From NCBI GenBank assembly GCA_011087645.1, contig JAALLF010000003.1:1-64000 (forward strand): a stretch of DNA of 64,000 bases, in the 5' to 3' direction. Below the pieces are notes generated by a model that was given only the letters and a program-made list of their open reading frames with translations, was not told the origin of the DNA and made no database searches. The position numbers and the translations under genes are program-made. The first letter of the stretch is position 1; every line of letters begins with the position of its first letter. Source of the DNA: Alphaproteobacteria bacterium. Lineage in GTDB: Bacteria > Pseudomonadota > Alphaproteobacteria > UBA6615. This document shows, piece after piece, positions 53,515-62,694 of this stretch.

Positions 53515-54759
53515 CTACTTTACGCCGGCCAGTTCCAGCATCGCGCCCAATAGCACCTGCCCGCCGGCGGTGATCCATTCCGGCTTGGCGTCTTCAACCT
53601 CGTTGTGGCTGATACCGTCGATGCAGGGGATGAAGATCATCGAGGTGGGCGCCACCGCGGCGATATTGCAGGCGTCGTGACCAGCGCCCGAGATCATATC
53701 GCGCAGCGTGTAGTCCTGCGCTTCGGTGGCCTGGCGCACCGCGGCAACGCAGCTCTCGTCGAAATGCACCGGCGCCAAGTCGAGGATTTGCTCGATTGCT
53801 AGATTGAGGCCAATGGTTGCAGCGATGGCGTCGAGGCCGTCGCGCATATCGGTGTCCATCTGCGTTAGCACTTCGGCGTCCGGGTGGCGAAAATCGATGG
53901 TGAGGAACACCCGGCCGGGGATGACGTTGCGCGAGTTGGGATAGGAATCGATCATTCCGACTGTGGCGCAGGCGTTGGGGGCATTGTCCAAACCGATGTG
54001 GTTGACCAACTCGACCAGCCGCGCGGCGCCGAGCAGCGCATCCTTGCGCCGATCCATCGGCGTCGGGCCGGCATGGGACTCGACACCGGTTAGTGTCACC
54101 TCATACCAGCGCTGGCCTTGCGCACCGGTCACCACGCCGATGGTCTTGTCTTCGGCTTCGAGGATCGGGCCTTGCTCGATATGGGCTTCGAAATAGGCGT
54201 GAACGGCGCGTGTGCCCACCTCTTCGTCGCCGGCATAACCAATGCGCTGGAGCTCTTCGCCAATCGTGAGGCCGTCGGAATCAGGTCGGCTCAACCCATG
54301 CTCCAGGGTGAACTCTCCAGCAAACACGCCTGAGGAAATCATCGATGGAGCGAACCGGCTACCCTCCTCGTTGGTCCACACCACCACGTCGATCGGCCGC
54401 TCGGTTTCGGTGCCCAGGTCGTTTAGAGTTCGGATCACTTCTAAACCGGCGAGCACACCATAGACCCCGTCGAAGCGCCCGCCGGTGGGCTGGGTATCCA
54501 GGTGACTGCCGGTCATTACAGCCGACGCATCGGGGTCGCTACCCGGCCGCCGCGCAAAGATATTACCCATTTGGTCGATGGAGATCGTGCAGCCGGCCTC
54601 TTTGCACCAGGTGACGAACAGGTCGCGGGCTTCGCGGTCGAGATCGGTCAACGCCAAACGCCGGCTGCCGCCCTTGTCGGTGGCGCCGATCTTGGCGACC
54701 TCCATGATCGAGTTCCATAGACGGTTGCCGTCGATGGAGAGGTTGCGCGGTTCGCTCAT
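53515..54759 (-). CDS. M20 family N-carbamoyl amino acid / ureido amidohydrolase
   Basis: 414 residues from ATG 54759 (MSEPRNLSIDGNRLWNSIME). The frame is open to 54948, but that part lacks family similarity and overlaps the divergent gene. Metal ligands: TGSHLDTQPTGGRFDGVYGV, NEEGSRFAPSM, EAHIEQGP and a late SHNEVE. VESHAGPTPMDRRKDAL is the dimer/substrate region. The family includes beta-ureidopropionase, L-carbamoylase and allantoate amidohydrolase, all removing carbamoyl or ureido groups. Confidence 0.9.
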   Translation of the reverse strand: MSEPRNLSIDGNRLWNSIMEVAKIGATDKGGSRRLALTDLDREARDLFVTWCKEAGCTISIDQMGNIFARRPGSDPDASAVMTGSHLDTQPTGGRFDGVYGVLAGLEVIRTLNDLGTETERPIDVVVWTNEEGSRFAPSMISSGVFAGEFTLEHGLSRPDSDGLTIGEELQRIGYAGDEEVGTRAVHAYFEAHIEQGPILEAEDKTIGVVTGAQGQRWYEVTLTGVESHAGPTPMDRRKDALLGAARLVELVNHIGLDNAPNACATVGMIDSYPNSRNVIPGRVFLTIDFRHPDAEVLTQMDTDMRDGLDAIAATIGLNLAIEQILDLAPVHFDESCVAAVRQATEAQDYTLRDMISGAGHDACNIAAVAPTSMIFIPCIDGISHNEVEDAKPEWITAGGQVLLGAMLELAGVK

Positions 54760-54895
54760 GATATAGATCCAACGATGAGTTTGGCGGCGTAGTCGAGCGC
54801 CTATTGTTACACGTTCGGCGCTAGACAGGGTCACCCCGCCTGTCCCACAGTATCGGCAGCGATTGCCGAATTGTCGATAATAAGGAGAGGCAAAC

Positions 54896-56026
54896 ATGCC
54901 CGGACTGAAACGTGAATTTGGCCTTGCGGTTGTTGGATGTGGCGCCATTGGGCGTATCCGCGCGGAACTGGCGCGCGACTATCCCGGCATCGGCTGGTTG
55001 GGGCTGTGCGATATTAACGCCGAAGTCGGCCACAATTTGCAGCAGGACACTGGCGCTGATTTCTTCACCACCGATTATAACGAATTGATCACCCGGCCGG
55101 AGGTCGATGCGACGATCATCGCCACCACCGAAAACGATCATACGCGGCCGATCTTGGCGGCGGTCGAACAGGGCCATTCGCTATTCATCGAAAAGCCGCT
55201 GGCGACCAATGCGCGCGAATCCGAACAGGTGCTGAAGGCTATCGAAAAGGCGCGCCTGGATGCGGTAATCGGCTACACCCAGCGTTTCCGTCGGCGATTT
55301 CTTGCTGTCAAAGAGCGGGTTTTCACCGGCGAGATTGGCGACGTCACCGGTGTGGTCACCCGCGCGTTTATGAACGGAGCAGCGCCTGTCGTGACCCTGT
55401 CGCGCGCCGCCAATCATCGGGCCAGCCTGACGCCGATGGTGGTGTCGGGCACTCACTCGCTGGATGTGAGCATGTGGCTAATGGAGGGCAAGAAGCCGGT
55501 TTCGGTCTATGCGCGTTCGAACGACCGGGTGATGTCGCAATATGGCACCAAGGATTCGACCTTCGGCATTTGGACCATGGATGACGGCACCATGTTTTCC
55601 ATGAATATCAGCTGGGCGTTGCCGCTGGTCTGGCCTGGCGCGGTGTACGGCCTGGAAATTGGCATCGTCGGGACCGAAGGCGCTATCGATATCGAAGACA
55701 CCCATCGCGACGTTATTCTCGCCAGTTCCAGATCGCAGAAGACACCCTATCCGTTGCCCGAAGGCGTCGACGATACGCGGCATGTAGAGTTTCTGACAAG
55801 CTTCCCGCCGGGCGACATACAAGACGGCCAGCTATGGGGGCCGATGCGCGAAGAGACCAACTCTTGGTACCAGCGCGTCTATACCGGCCTTAAGACACCC
55901 CATGCGTCGCCGCAGGACGGGCACCGCAATCTGGTAATGACAATGGCGATGGACCTGTCGGCGAAACTTGGCAAGGAAATAGATTTCCCCGTGAACCTCG
56001 ATGAACTTGGGGAGCCGGAGGATTAG
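54896..56026 (+). CDS. Gfo/Idh/MocA family oxidoreductase
   Basis: 376 residues; AAGGAGAGG before ATG 54896. NAD site FGLAVVGCGAIGRIRAEL, EKP motif HSLFIEKPLATNARESEQVL, GYTQRFRRRFLAVKERVF, and GTHSLDVSMWLMEGK. It is longer than the copy at 51573 and carries an extra C-terminal part (WGPMREETNSWYQRVYTGLK). Divergent from the amidohydrolase, convergent with the peroxidase. Confidence 0.9.
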   Translation: MPGLKREFGLAVVGCGAIGRIRAELARDYPGIGWLGLCDINAEVGHNLQQDTGADFFTTDYNELITRPEVDATIIATTENDHTRPILAAVEQGHSLFIEKPLATNARESEQVLKAIEKARLDAVIGYTQRFRRRFLAVKERVFTGEIGDVTGVVTRAFMNGAAPVVTLSRAANHRASLTPMVVSGTHSLDVSMWLMEGKKPVSVYARSNDRVMSQYGTKDSTFGIWTMDDGTMFSMNISWALPLVWPGAVYGLEIGIVGTEGAIDIEDTHRDVILASSRSQKTPYPLPEGVDDTRHVEFLTSFPPGDIQDGQLWGPMREETNSWYQRVYTGLKTPHASPQDGHRNLVMTMAMDLSAKLGKEIDFPVNLDELGEPED

Positions 56027-56033
56027 GCAGAAG

Positions 56034-57326
56034 CTAATTCGGCGGCGTTAAATCGGCGCGGTCGAGGTCTGGCGGACTATCGAGCGTTAGAAGAAAACTC
56101 TTCAGCGCGGCAAGGTCGGTGGGTCTAAGGTTTAGCCTTCGGAGCTTGGTGGTGCCGATGGGCGAGTCTGGAGCTCTATTGTAATGATCGAGGACCTGCT
56201 CAAGGGTTGCGAACTGGCCGGCATGCATGTAGGGGCCGGTTTTCGAAACGCTGCGCAGGGTCGGGGTTTTCATCGCGCCGATTAAATCCGATCCGGTGGT
56301 TTTGGCGAACTTCAACTCACCGCATTCCTTTGCATCGGCGTCGCTGAATGCGCCCAGGCAGTTAAACGGATCGGTTTGCGCCAGTAATGCGCCGTCGCTG
56401 CGACCCCTGTCCGCCGACTTTGCTGCCTGCGGGGGGACGCCGGTGTTGTGGAACGTGAAGTTGGAGAATAGTGGGCCGTTGTGGCAACGAACGCAGCGGC
56501 CGCGGTCACGATCTATGAACAATCGTAGTCCTGCTGCCTCCTGGTCGGAAAATATCGCGGCGGCGCTATTGTCGTCGGCCAGCACTGCGTCGACATAGCG
56601 GTCAAAGCGCGAGGGACCTGGTACCAAGCGGCGTTCGTAGGCGGCGATAGCCTTGCCAATATTGGCAAAAACGCCGTTCATGGTGTCACGATCAGCAGTC
56701 GACATATCGTCCCACGCCGCGCGGGCCGCGGGGTCTTCCACAGGACCGGCGAATGCCGGAAACCGCGCACGGTCGCTAAGGTCGGGAAGGGGGCCAAACA
56801 CAGTTTCGTAAGCGGATTTGTAGTCCGGGTCGGCCGTCACGACGCCGATAATTTCGCTGCGGGCGCTGCCGTGCTCAACGGCGCTTTCGGTCGGCGCCAA
56901 AGCCTGTGACCAAAGACTGTCCTTGCGGCCGTCCCAGAACTGCCAGGGGCTATAGGCTGTCCCCAAAAGAGTCATGGTGTTGCGGTCGGCGGTGCCGACG
57001 CCACGGCCCAGTTTGCGGCCATCGGTGAAGGCTGCGTCGGACAGATGGCACGTCGCGCAGGAGACCTGTCCGTCGGCACTTAATCTAGTGTCGAAGAACA
57101 GCCGCTGTCCCAGTCGCGCGGCGCTTGGGTCGTCGGCAAACTTATTAGAGGGGGCTGCCGGCAGGGGCGGCAGACTGTTGATCGACAGGCTGCGCAGTGC
57201 GTCTTTTTCGGCTGCCGACCAAGGTGTCGTGCTCAATGGGGTCTGCGCATGCGTTGCCGTCGAAGCGCCGCTCGCCAAAAGCACACCGGACGCGAGGAGG
57301 CCGATCAGGCGGTGACGCCAAGCCAT
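56034..57326 (-). CDS. di-haem cytochrome c peroxidase (MauG/CCP family)
   Basis: 430 residues from ATG 57326 with a signal peptide (RLIGLLASGVLLASGASTAT, cleavage near AQT). Two haem c sites: CATCH in VSCATCHLSDAAF and CVRCH in GRCVRCHNGPLFS. RLGQRLFFDTRLSADG and MKTPTLRSVSKTGPYMHAGQ are typical. It reduces hydrogen peroxide, or oxidises a protein substrate as in MauG, in the periplasm. The FixH-like gene is 25 bases upstream, same strand. Confidence 0.9.
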   Translation of the reverse strand: MAWRHRLIGLLASGVLLASGASTATHAQTPLSTTPWSAAEKDALRSLSINSLPPLPAAPSNKFADDPSAARLGQRLFFDTRLSADGQVSCATCHLSDAAFTDGRKLGRGVGTADRNTMTLLGTAYSPWQFWDGRKDSLWSQALAPTESAVEHGSARSEIIGVVTADPDYKSAYETVFGPLPDLSDRARFPAFAGPVEDPAARAAWDDMSTADRDTMNGVFANIGKAIAAYERRLVPGPSRFDRYVDAVLADDNSAAAIFSDQEAAGLRLFIDRDRGRCVRCHNGPLFSNFTFHNTGVPPQAAKSADRGRSDGALLAQTDPFNCLGAFSDADAKECGELKFAKTTGSDLIGAMKTPTLRSVSKTGPYMHAGQFATLEQVLDHYNRAPDSPIGTTKLRRLNLRPTDLAALKSFLLTLDSPPDLDRADLTPPN

Positions 57327-57351
57327 GGGCGCCGAATTTGGGCGTGTTCGC

Positions 57352-57951
57352 TTAGTTGGCAATAATATTGAAACGCGTGGTATCCGCATGATGCCCGTTG
57401 ATGGTGAAAGAAACCTGCCACCAGCCTGCCATATTGAAGCGCACACCCTCGATCAAATATTTGCCATCGCCAAGATATTCGGTGACCTGCGGTGCGGTGG
57501 GCAGGCCGTGGCCATGGGCCGGCATGCCGCCATCGAGAGATACTTCGGCCTTCTCCACGGGCTTACCATCGGGCGTCATGATTTCCAGCACCCAATTGTG
57601 CAGAGTGTTAATGACAACCGGCTCGGCTTCCGGTGCGATCGAAACCCGATAATGTTCATGATCGGAGAGTTTTGCGGTTGCCGTATCCAAATCAGCCGGT
57701 ACTTCGTCACCGGTCGTTTTATGACCGCCATGCGCATGCCCAGAAGTCTTTCTCTCGTGACCTTCAGAGCCGGCGACATGGTTCATCTTTTTCATTTCGC
57801 TACTGTCGCTGGCCTTCGCACCCATCGCATCGTGGGAACCCACAGCCTCATGAGCCTTCCTCGGATCGACATCGCTCGACTGGGCCAAAGCGCCCCCCGA
57901 TAAGGCTAGGCTTAACACGGCTACGTGGATAAGAGGTGCGGTAAACTTCAT
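57352..57951 (-). CDS. FixH/YtkA-like exported His-rich protein
   Basis: 199 residues from ATG 57951 (GAGGAAG upstream). Signal peptide (PLIHVAVLSLALSGGALAQ). A His/Met-rich N-terminal stretch (residues 30-100, e.g. EMKKMNHVAGSEGHERK) precedes a beta-sandwich: HNWVLEIMTPDGKPVEKAEV, LDGGMPAHGHGLPTAPQV, and MAGWWQVSFTI. This C-terminal pattern is that of FixH/YtkA-like domains, found with copper or cytochrome systems. First gene of a two-gene unit with the peroxidase. Metal binding is inference. Confidence 0.8.
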   Translation of the reverse strand: MKFTAPLIHVAVLSLALSGGALAQSSDVDPRKAHEAVGSHDAMGAKASDSSEMKKMNHVAGSEGHERKTSGHAHGGHKTTGDEVPADLDTATAKLSDHEHYRVSIAPEAEPVVINTLHNWVLEIMTPDGKPVEKAEVSLDGGMPAHGHGLPTAPQVTEYLGDGKYLIEGVRFNMAGWWQVSFTINGHHADTTRFNIIAN

Positions 57952-58059
57952 TACTTCCTCAGCTGCTACATTCGACAGTAAACCAAGATGGTTCTGGTAA
58001 TTTATCAAATGAAAATATGGCCAGGATATGACCAATCGTCGCAGAGTTAGCCTTCGGTA

Positions 58060-58761
58060 TCAGTCGCCGGCGATAAATATTCTCATCTGCCAGCGCCCAT
58101 CGCGTTTCTCGAAATAGGCGCGATAGCCGATCGGGGAGCGGAAGTCGGGAAAGGCGACGTAGCCGATTCGACCGTCCACCAGCTCCACCCGTTGCCGTGA
58201 ACTGCCGTAGTCGAGCAATTTCACCACATCGTAGGAAAGGTGGTCGAGCACTGAAGCGCCGGCATCCGCACTAGCGTAAACCGGTGCGCGATCGCTGACA
58301 GCGACCAAGACCTCGAAGGGGTCGCAATCGGTGCATTGGTGGGAGCCGTTGCACGAGACATAGGGCGTGCAGAACTGCCGCCCATGTTCACCGTTAAACA
58401 CGCCGCCCAGCTTCAGCGCCCATTCCAGTTCGTTCCAATAAGATCCGCCTTCGCCATTGTCGTCGGAAAGAAGGCGCTTGCGAAATTGATCCCGCCCGTA
58501 ATCGCCGCCGAAACTAAGCTTGATGTCCGCTGCGGCGACGGCGACCACTGCCTCGAGATCGCGCTGCCGGACTGCTGTTAGCAAGCGATCGCGAAGCGCC
58601 AGGAATTCCGGAACCTGCGCCGCTTCGTCGACCGGCAGTATCTTTACGGTTTCACCCGCGACCGGCGTTGTCGCAAGACCGGTCGCAACAAGCAGGCATG
58701 ACGCAAGGGTTCGGAGCGGGGAAATAGTGGTGGGGAAGCGCAGAAAACTCATGGTTCGCAT
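58060..58761 (-). CDS. exported protein with SH3-like domain
   Basis: 233 residues; AGGGGAATTAG before ATG 58761. N-terminal signal peptide (RTLASCLLVATGLATTPVAG). A helical middle part has ALRDRLLTAVRQRDLEAVVA. Near residue 130 a cysteine cluster (FCTPYVSCNGSHQCTDCDPF) precedes a bacterial-SH3-like segment (VAVSDRAPVYASADAGASVL, then VELVDGRIGYVAFPDF). The end, YFEKRDGRWQMRIFIAGD, is like domains in envelope proteins. Function unknown. Confidence 0.72.
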   Translation of the reverse strand: MRTMSFLRFPTTISPLRTLASCLLVATGLATTPVAGETVKILPVDEAAQVPEFLALRDRLLTAVRQRDLEAVVAVAAADIKLSFGGDYGRDQFRKRLLSDDNGEGGSYWNELEWALKLGGVFNGEHGRQFCTPYVSCNGSHQCTDCDPFEVLVAVSDRAPVYASADAGASVLDHLSYDVVKLLDYGSSRQRVELVDGRIGYVAFPDFRSPIGYRAYFEKRDGRWQMRIFIAGD

Positions 58762-58937
58762 CTAATTCCCCTTATTCGGTGAAACTAAGGCGCTGGCAAT
58801 AAAAATTTTTACTAGATCACCTGTTGGCGAGTTGAAATATCCGACAGCGGCCGAGCTCTAAATTATGGTTAGCAAAACATTAAAGTTGCGAACACGCCGT
58901 TACCGATTTGGAAAGGATGCGGGCCTAAACTTTCGCG

Positions 58938-59522
58938 ATGACACGGCTCCTCACAGCATTAATCGTTGTGGCGTCGCTATTTGTCGTTCCGGCGAGCGCT
59001 CAGAACTTCAATCGAGGATACTTGGCCTACAGCCAGGGTGATTTCGCGACGGCGTTGCGCGAGTGGTTGCCGCTGGCCAAGCGTGGATCAACGCTCGCGC
59101 AATACAATCTTGGCCGCATGTATTTCAGCGGTGAGGGTGTCGATCAAGACTACAAGGAGGCTAGGAATTGGTTCAATCTGGCCGCCGCGCAACAATACCC
59201 GCCGGCGCAGAACAGCCTCGGCATTCTCTATAATAAGGGCCTTGGGGTAAGGCGAGATCACGCAGAAGCGGTAAATTGGTTCCGCCATGGCGCCGAGCAG
59301 GGTTATACCCCGGCCCAAGTGAGCCTGGGGCTGCAATATGCCGACGGTGTGGGCGTGACCAAGAATTACAAGGAAGCCGTGAAGTGGTTCAACATCGCCG
59401 CTGAATTGGGTGAAGCCGCTGCGCCAACCTATCGGGATGCGTTAACCGTTTTGATGACATCCGAGGACGTCGCCGAGGCGCAGAGTATGGCGCGCTTGTG
59501 GCTGTTAAAGAACCGGCCCTAG
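58938..59522 (+). CDS. exported Sel1-repeat protein
   Basis: 194 residues with a signal peptide (LLTALIVVASLFVVPASAQ). Three or four Sel1 repeats (STLAQYNLGRMYFSGEGVDQ, PPAQNSLGILYNKGLGVRRD, TPAQVSLGLQYADGVGVTKN). C-terminal VLMTSEDVAEAQSMARLWLL matches the end motif of the other two Sel1 proteins here. Likely a periplasmic protein-interaction scaffold. Confidence 0.86.
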   Translation: MTRLLTALIVVASLFVVPASAQNFNRGYLAYSQGDFATALREWLPLAKRGSTLAQYNLGRMYFSGEGVDQDYKEARNWFNLAAAQQYPPAQNSLGILYNKGLGVRRDHAEAVNWFRHGAEQGYTPAQVSLGLQYADGVGVTKNYKEAVKWFNIAAELGEAAAPTYRDALTVLMTSEDVAEAQSMARLWLLKNRP

Positions 59523-59709
59523 CTTTGGCTCAACATTTAGTCGTTTGCGCACACGGTTATACCGTTGTGCGGCCGTAACTCACCTTATTTACAACTTTTT
59601 GGTGTCTGTGGTAGGAATTGACGACAGTACCGCATACTGTTGCAATTGAGTATTATTACTTGGGGGTTTTCCAACCGTCTAGTTGACGGCAAACAGAAGG
59701 TGAGGGGTC

Positions 59710-60039
59710 ATGAACACCCGCCTGGGAACCAACCTATATCGGGCCGGCTTGGTCGGTGCCACACTAAGTATTCTCTATACGATTAACATCGTTTTGACGG
59801 TTGAAAGCGGTCGATCTTTTATACCGTTACCCGAGCGATACATATCACATGAGGAGATGCTTGCCTCTGTCGCAGTCGGCGTAGCGCTGGCCTTGTTGTT
59901 TTGGATCGGCGGCGCGGTGGCAAAATATTTGGTGAATAAGTCGGCCGAAGCCCAAGCTATTGTTGAAAAGTCACGCAGTGCGGGTGCACCGGCTCACGCG
60001 TCTCAGCCCGAAAATAAGTCGCAAAGCCAGCATCACTAA
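59710..60039 (+). CDS. small membrane protein
   Basis: 109 residues; AGGTGAGGGGTC before ATG 59710. Two membrane segments (GLVGATLSILYTINIVLTV and ASVAVGVALALLFWIGGAVA) are followed by a charged and then Ser/Gln/His-rich tail (SQPENKSQSQHH). No family recognised. Confidence 0.65.
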   Translation: MNTRLGTNLYRAGLVGATLSILYTINIVLTVESGRSFIPLPERYISHEEMLASVAVGVALALLFWIGGAVAKYLVNKSAEAQAIVEKSRSAGAPAHASQPENKSQSQHH

Positions 60040-60240
60040 ATTCGGCCGCCTTAGTGCGACACCAACCTTATCTGGTTTGAAGTATTGAAATAATCTGCCA
60101 CGCGCGAACGCATTGCTGTTTGTGATCCTGGAGGCATTCCCTCCTGTCGCTTTTTATGCAAGATAATTGCCGGTCTTAGAACCGAGAGTGACAATTACTG
60201 TTAGGCAAAACGCTGGAGCGTGATGTCGGGGGAGGGGCAT

Positions 60241-61386
60241 ATGGCTGAAGCCGCTAAGTTCAGTCGGATCAATAAGTTCATCGATCGTATCGGCGCTGTC
60301 GAGACCCCATTTTCGATCGAATTGCCGGATGGCGCCAAGCGCAACATCGGCGACGGAGAACCGCAGTTCGGTGTGGCGTTGCACACGGACCGCGCGGTGA
60401 AGGCGGTGAGTTCGCTCGACGAGGCGAATATCGCCGAGGCCTATCTCCAGGGCGATATCGATCTGGACGGCGATATGATCAGCCCGTTCGCGCTGCGCGC
60501 GTCGCTGGACGACCGCCACCCGGTTGTTGCCGCCTGGCGGTTCGTTCAACCGCTAATCTTCGGTCAGGTATTCACCAACAAGGCGGCGATCAAATCGCAT
60601 TACGATCTCGATGCGAATCTGTTTCTCAGCTTTCTCGATCCGGTATTGCCGGCCTACAGCCAGGGCATCTACGAGGAAGACGACGAAAGCTTGGAGTCAG
60701 CCCTTCGGCGGAAATTCGAATATGCGACGGAAATGTGCGAGCTGAAGGAATCGAAACGGGTGTTGGAGATTGGGCCCGGTTGGGGCGCTTTCGCCAGCCA
60801 CGCATTGCCACAGGGCATAGATTTTACTGGGCTGACGATTTCAGAAGTATCGCAAACCTTCATCAACGAGAAGCTCAGCGAATACCGTGATAGTTTTAAT
60901 ATCCTGCTACAGGATTTCCTGGAGTACGACCCCAAAGAGAAGTTCGATTCGATTGTGATCATGGGCGTGATCGAGCATTTACCCAATTATGAGCGGGTCT
61001 TGAAGAAGTTCGATCATCTGCTGAAACCCGGTGGATTGGTGTTCCTCGACGGCAGCGCAGCGCGCAAGAAGTACGAGCTATCGACGTTCATGGTCCGCTA
61101 CATCTATCCTGGTAATCACTCGTTCCTGGTACTCGACGATTTCGTCAACAAAGTCGCCAAAACGCCGTTCGAAATGCTCGAAATCCAGAACGACCGCCAC
61201 AGCTACTATTTGACCTTCAAGCAGTGGGCGGAAAATCTGGAGAAAAACAAAGACGCCGTGATCCGCAATTTCGGCGAATTCGAGTATCGCCGGTTCCGCC
61301 TATATCTTTGGGGCGCTACCTACGAATTTTTGTCGCGCAACCTCGATTGCTACCGCATGGTGCTCTACAAGCCCAAGTCGGCCTGA
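60241..61386 (+). CDS. cyclopropane synthase-like SAM methyltransferase
   Basis: 381 residues from ATG 60241 (GGGAGGGGCAT upstream); a GTG at 60220 is possible. The N-terminal accessory domain (ANIAEAYLQGDIDLDGDM) and the catalytic part (IKSHYDLDANLFLSFLDPVL, YSQGIYEEDDESLESA, RVLEIGPGWGAFASHA, MGVIEHLPN, RYIYPGNHSF) match the cyclopropane-fatty-acid synthase family. In true CFA synthases the YSC motif carries a Cys that helps bind bicarbonate; here it reads YSQG. Lipid methylation other than classical cyclopropanation is therefore possible. Confidence 0.83.
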   Translation: MAEAAKFSRINKFIDRIGAVETPFSIELPDGAKRNIGDGEPQFGVALHTDRAVKAVSSLDEANIAEAYLQGDIDLDGDMISPFALRASLDDRHPVVAAWRFVQPLIFGQVFTNKAAIKSHYDLDANLFLSFLDPVLPAYSQGIYEEDDESLESALRRKFEYATEMCELKESKRVLEIGPGWGAFASHALPQGIDFTGLTISEVSQTFINEKLSEYRDSFNILLQDFLEYDPKEKFDSIVIMGVIEHLPNYERVLKKFDHLLKPGGLVFLDGSAARKKYELSTFMVRYIYPGNHSFLVLDDFVNKVAKTPFEMLEIQNDRHSYYLTFKQWAENLEKNKDAVIRNFGEFEYRRFRLYLWGATYEFLSRNLDCYRMVLYKPKSA

Positions 61387-61414
61387 GGTCAGGGTCGAAC
61401 CTCGAATTGAAGGG

Positions 61415-62032
61415 CTAAGGCAGCACGGCGAGGATATCGGTTTCCCACGCGGCGCGGCCGTTACCTGACTGAGGCCGGATCGTCATCGACACCCGCTCGC
61501 GTTCGTCGGATGTCATACGGTTGAACAGGAAATCGCGGTTATTGTCCTGATAGCCAGACCTATAGAATTGAGTGGTTAGCACCGGCCTTCCATCGGCTAT
61601 GATTTTGGCGTGGATGTGCGGTGTTCGGCCCGGATAGGGAACCGGCACGATGGTGCGAAAGTTAAAGCGCCCGTCCTTGTCCGTCGTGGTTCTGCCGAAG
61701 CCCTGAAAGGCGGTGTCGCGCAATCTGGGTCGCGGGTCGCCGGGATGGCGGTAAACTCCGTTCGCGTCGCATTGCCAAATTTCCACCACCGCGCCGGCTA
61801 TTGGTTTGGCGCCAATATCGGTCACCGCACCGCGTAATTGGAGAATTTCGCCGCCAGCCTCGCTGACCAGACTGTCGATGCGGACGAGATCATTGTCATG
61901 GTCCGCCGGAATTTTGACCGGATAGAAGGGGCCTTCGGCGGCGCGTGGTGTGGGCGCGGTCGCGGCCCAGGCCGGTCGTAGGGTCAGCAAGGCCGGCGCC
62001 GCCAGCATCAATCCGCGTCGGGTAACGTTCAT
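61415..62032 (-). CDS. exported intradiol ring-cleavage dioxygenase
   Basis: 205 residues. Twin-arginine-like leader TRRGLMLAAPALLTLRPAWA. EIWQCDANGVYRHPGDPRPR supplies the first Tyr ligand; VPYPGRTPHIHAKI supplies the second Tyr and the two His ligands of the Fe(III) site. Homologous to protocatechuate 3,4-dioxygenase beta. The Tat-like leader, if functional, places the folded enzyme in the periplasm, which is unusual for soluble catechol dioxygenases but known for some members. Confidence 0.85.
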   Translation of the reverse strand: MNVTRRGLMLAAPALLTLRPAWAATAPTPRAAEGPFYPVKIPADHDNDLVRIDSLVSEAGGEILQLRGAVTDIGAKPIAGAVVEIWQCDANGVYRHPGDPRPRLRDTAFQGFGRTTTDKDGRFNFRTIVPVPYPGRTPHIHAKIIADGRPVLTTQFYRSGYQDNNRDFLFNRMTSDERERVSMTIRPQSGNGRAAWETDILAVLP

Positions 62033-62140
62033 CGCCCGGTTCTCCCTGTTTGCAAGGCACTAAGTACCTCTAAAACATAAGATGCCGGTCGCCGGGCGCA
62101 TCGGGCCGTTGCGATCAACTTTGGGTGACAAGGCCGGTGG

Positions 62141-62557
62141 TTAACCGTCGATTACCGCCGTCACGTCGATCTCTACCAAGGCGCCCTCGATCAAAATCGA
62201 GCTGATACCGATGCAAGTGCTGGATGCCGACCCGCCGTCGCCATAGAACTCGTTCATCGCGCTGGAGATTGTCGGCCGGTCCTCCAACTTCATATCGAGA
62301 ATGAAAATGCGTTGGCGCACCACATTGGCCGGCGTCGCGCCGAGTTCGGCCAAAGCCTGCTTGATATTGGCGAAGACATAATTCAATTGCCCGCCGAGAT
62401 CGCCCGGTGCGACGAGTTCCCCATTTGCGTCGGATGCGACAAGGCCGGAGACGTGAATAGTCTTGCCGCCCTCGCTTGTCACCACGCTGGTGAAATGGGG
62501 CTTGTTGTGCAGGTGGCTGGGTCGAAAACGTTCGATTTTTGCGGTGCTGTCGGACAT
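62141..62557 (-). CDS. RidA family protein
   Basis: 138 residues; AAGGAACC before ATG 62557. Typical fold: TIHVSGLVASDANGELVAPG, GGQLNYVFANIKQALAELGA, VVRQRIFILDMK, STCIGISSILIEGALVEIDV. The Arg that binds the substrate carboxylate in canonical RidA (near the end, 'P.dalVEie' context) is not evident. A role in enamine/imine deamination is likely but not certain. Confidence 0.88.
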   Translation of the reverse strand: MSDSTAKIERFRPSHLHNKPHFTSVVTSEGGKTIHVSGLVASDANGELVAPGDLGGQLNYVFANIKQALAELGATPANVVRQRIFILDMKLEDRPTISSAMNEFYGDGGSASSTCIGISSILIEGALVEIDVTAVIDG

Positions 62558-62694
62558 GAAGGTTCCTTAGTTTAGGTTACTCGGGTGGATGATATTGGTT
62601 CGTCCAAGACTACAGACATTGGCGAACGAAACGTGGCAAAACACCCGCTGAAAATATCGCAGAGTTTAGCCCAAACAAAGGAACGTCTTCAGCC

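Noticed and set aside
60124..60156. terminator after the small membrane protein at 59710
   Set aside because: A short GGAGG / CCTCC stem before TTTTT is too weak and spaced to call.
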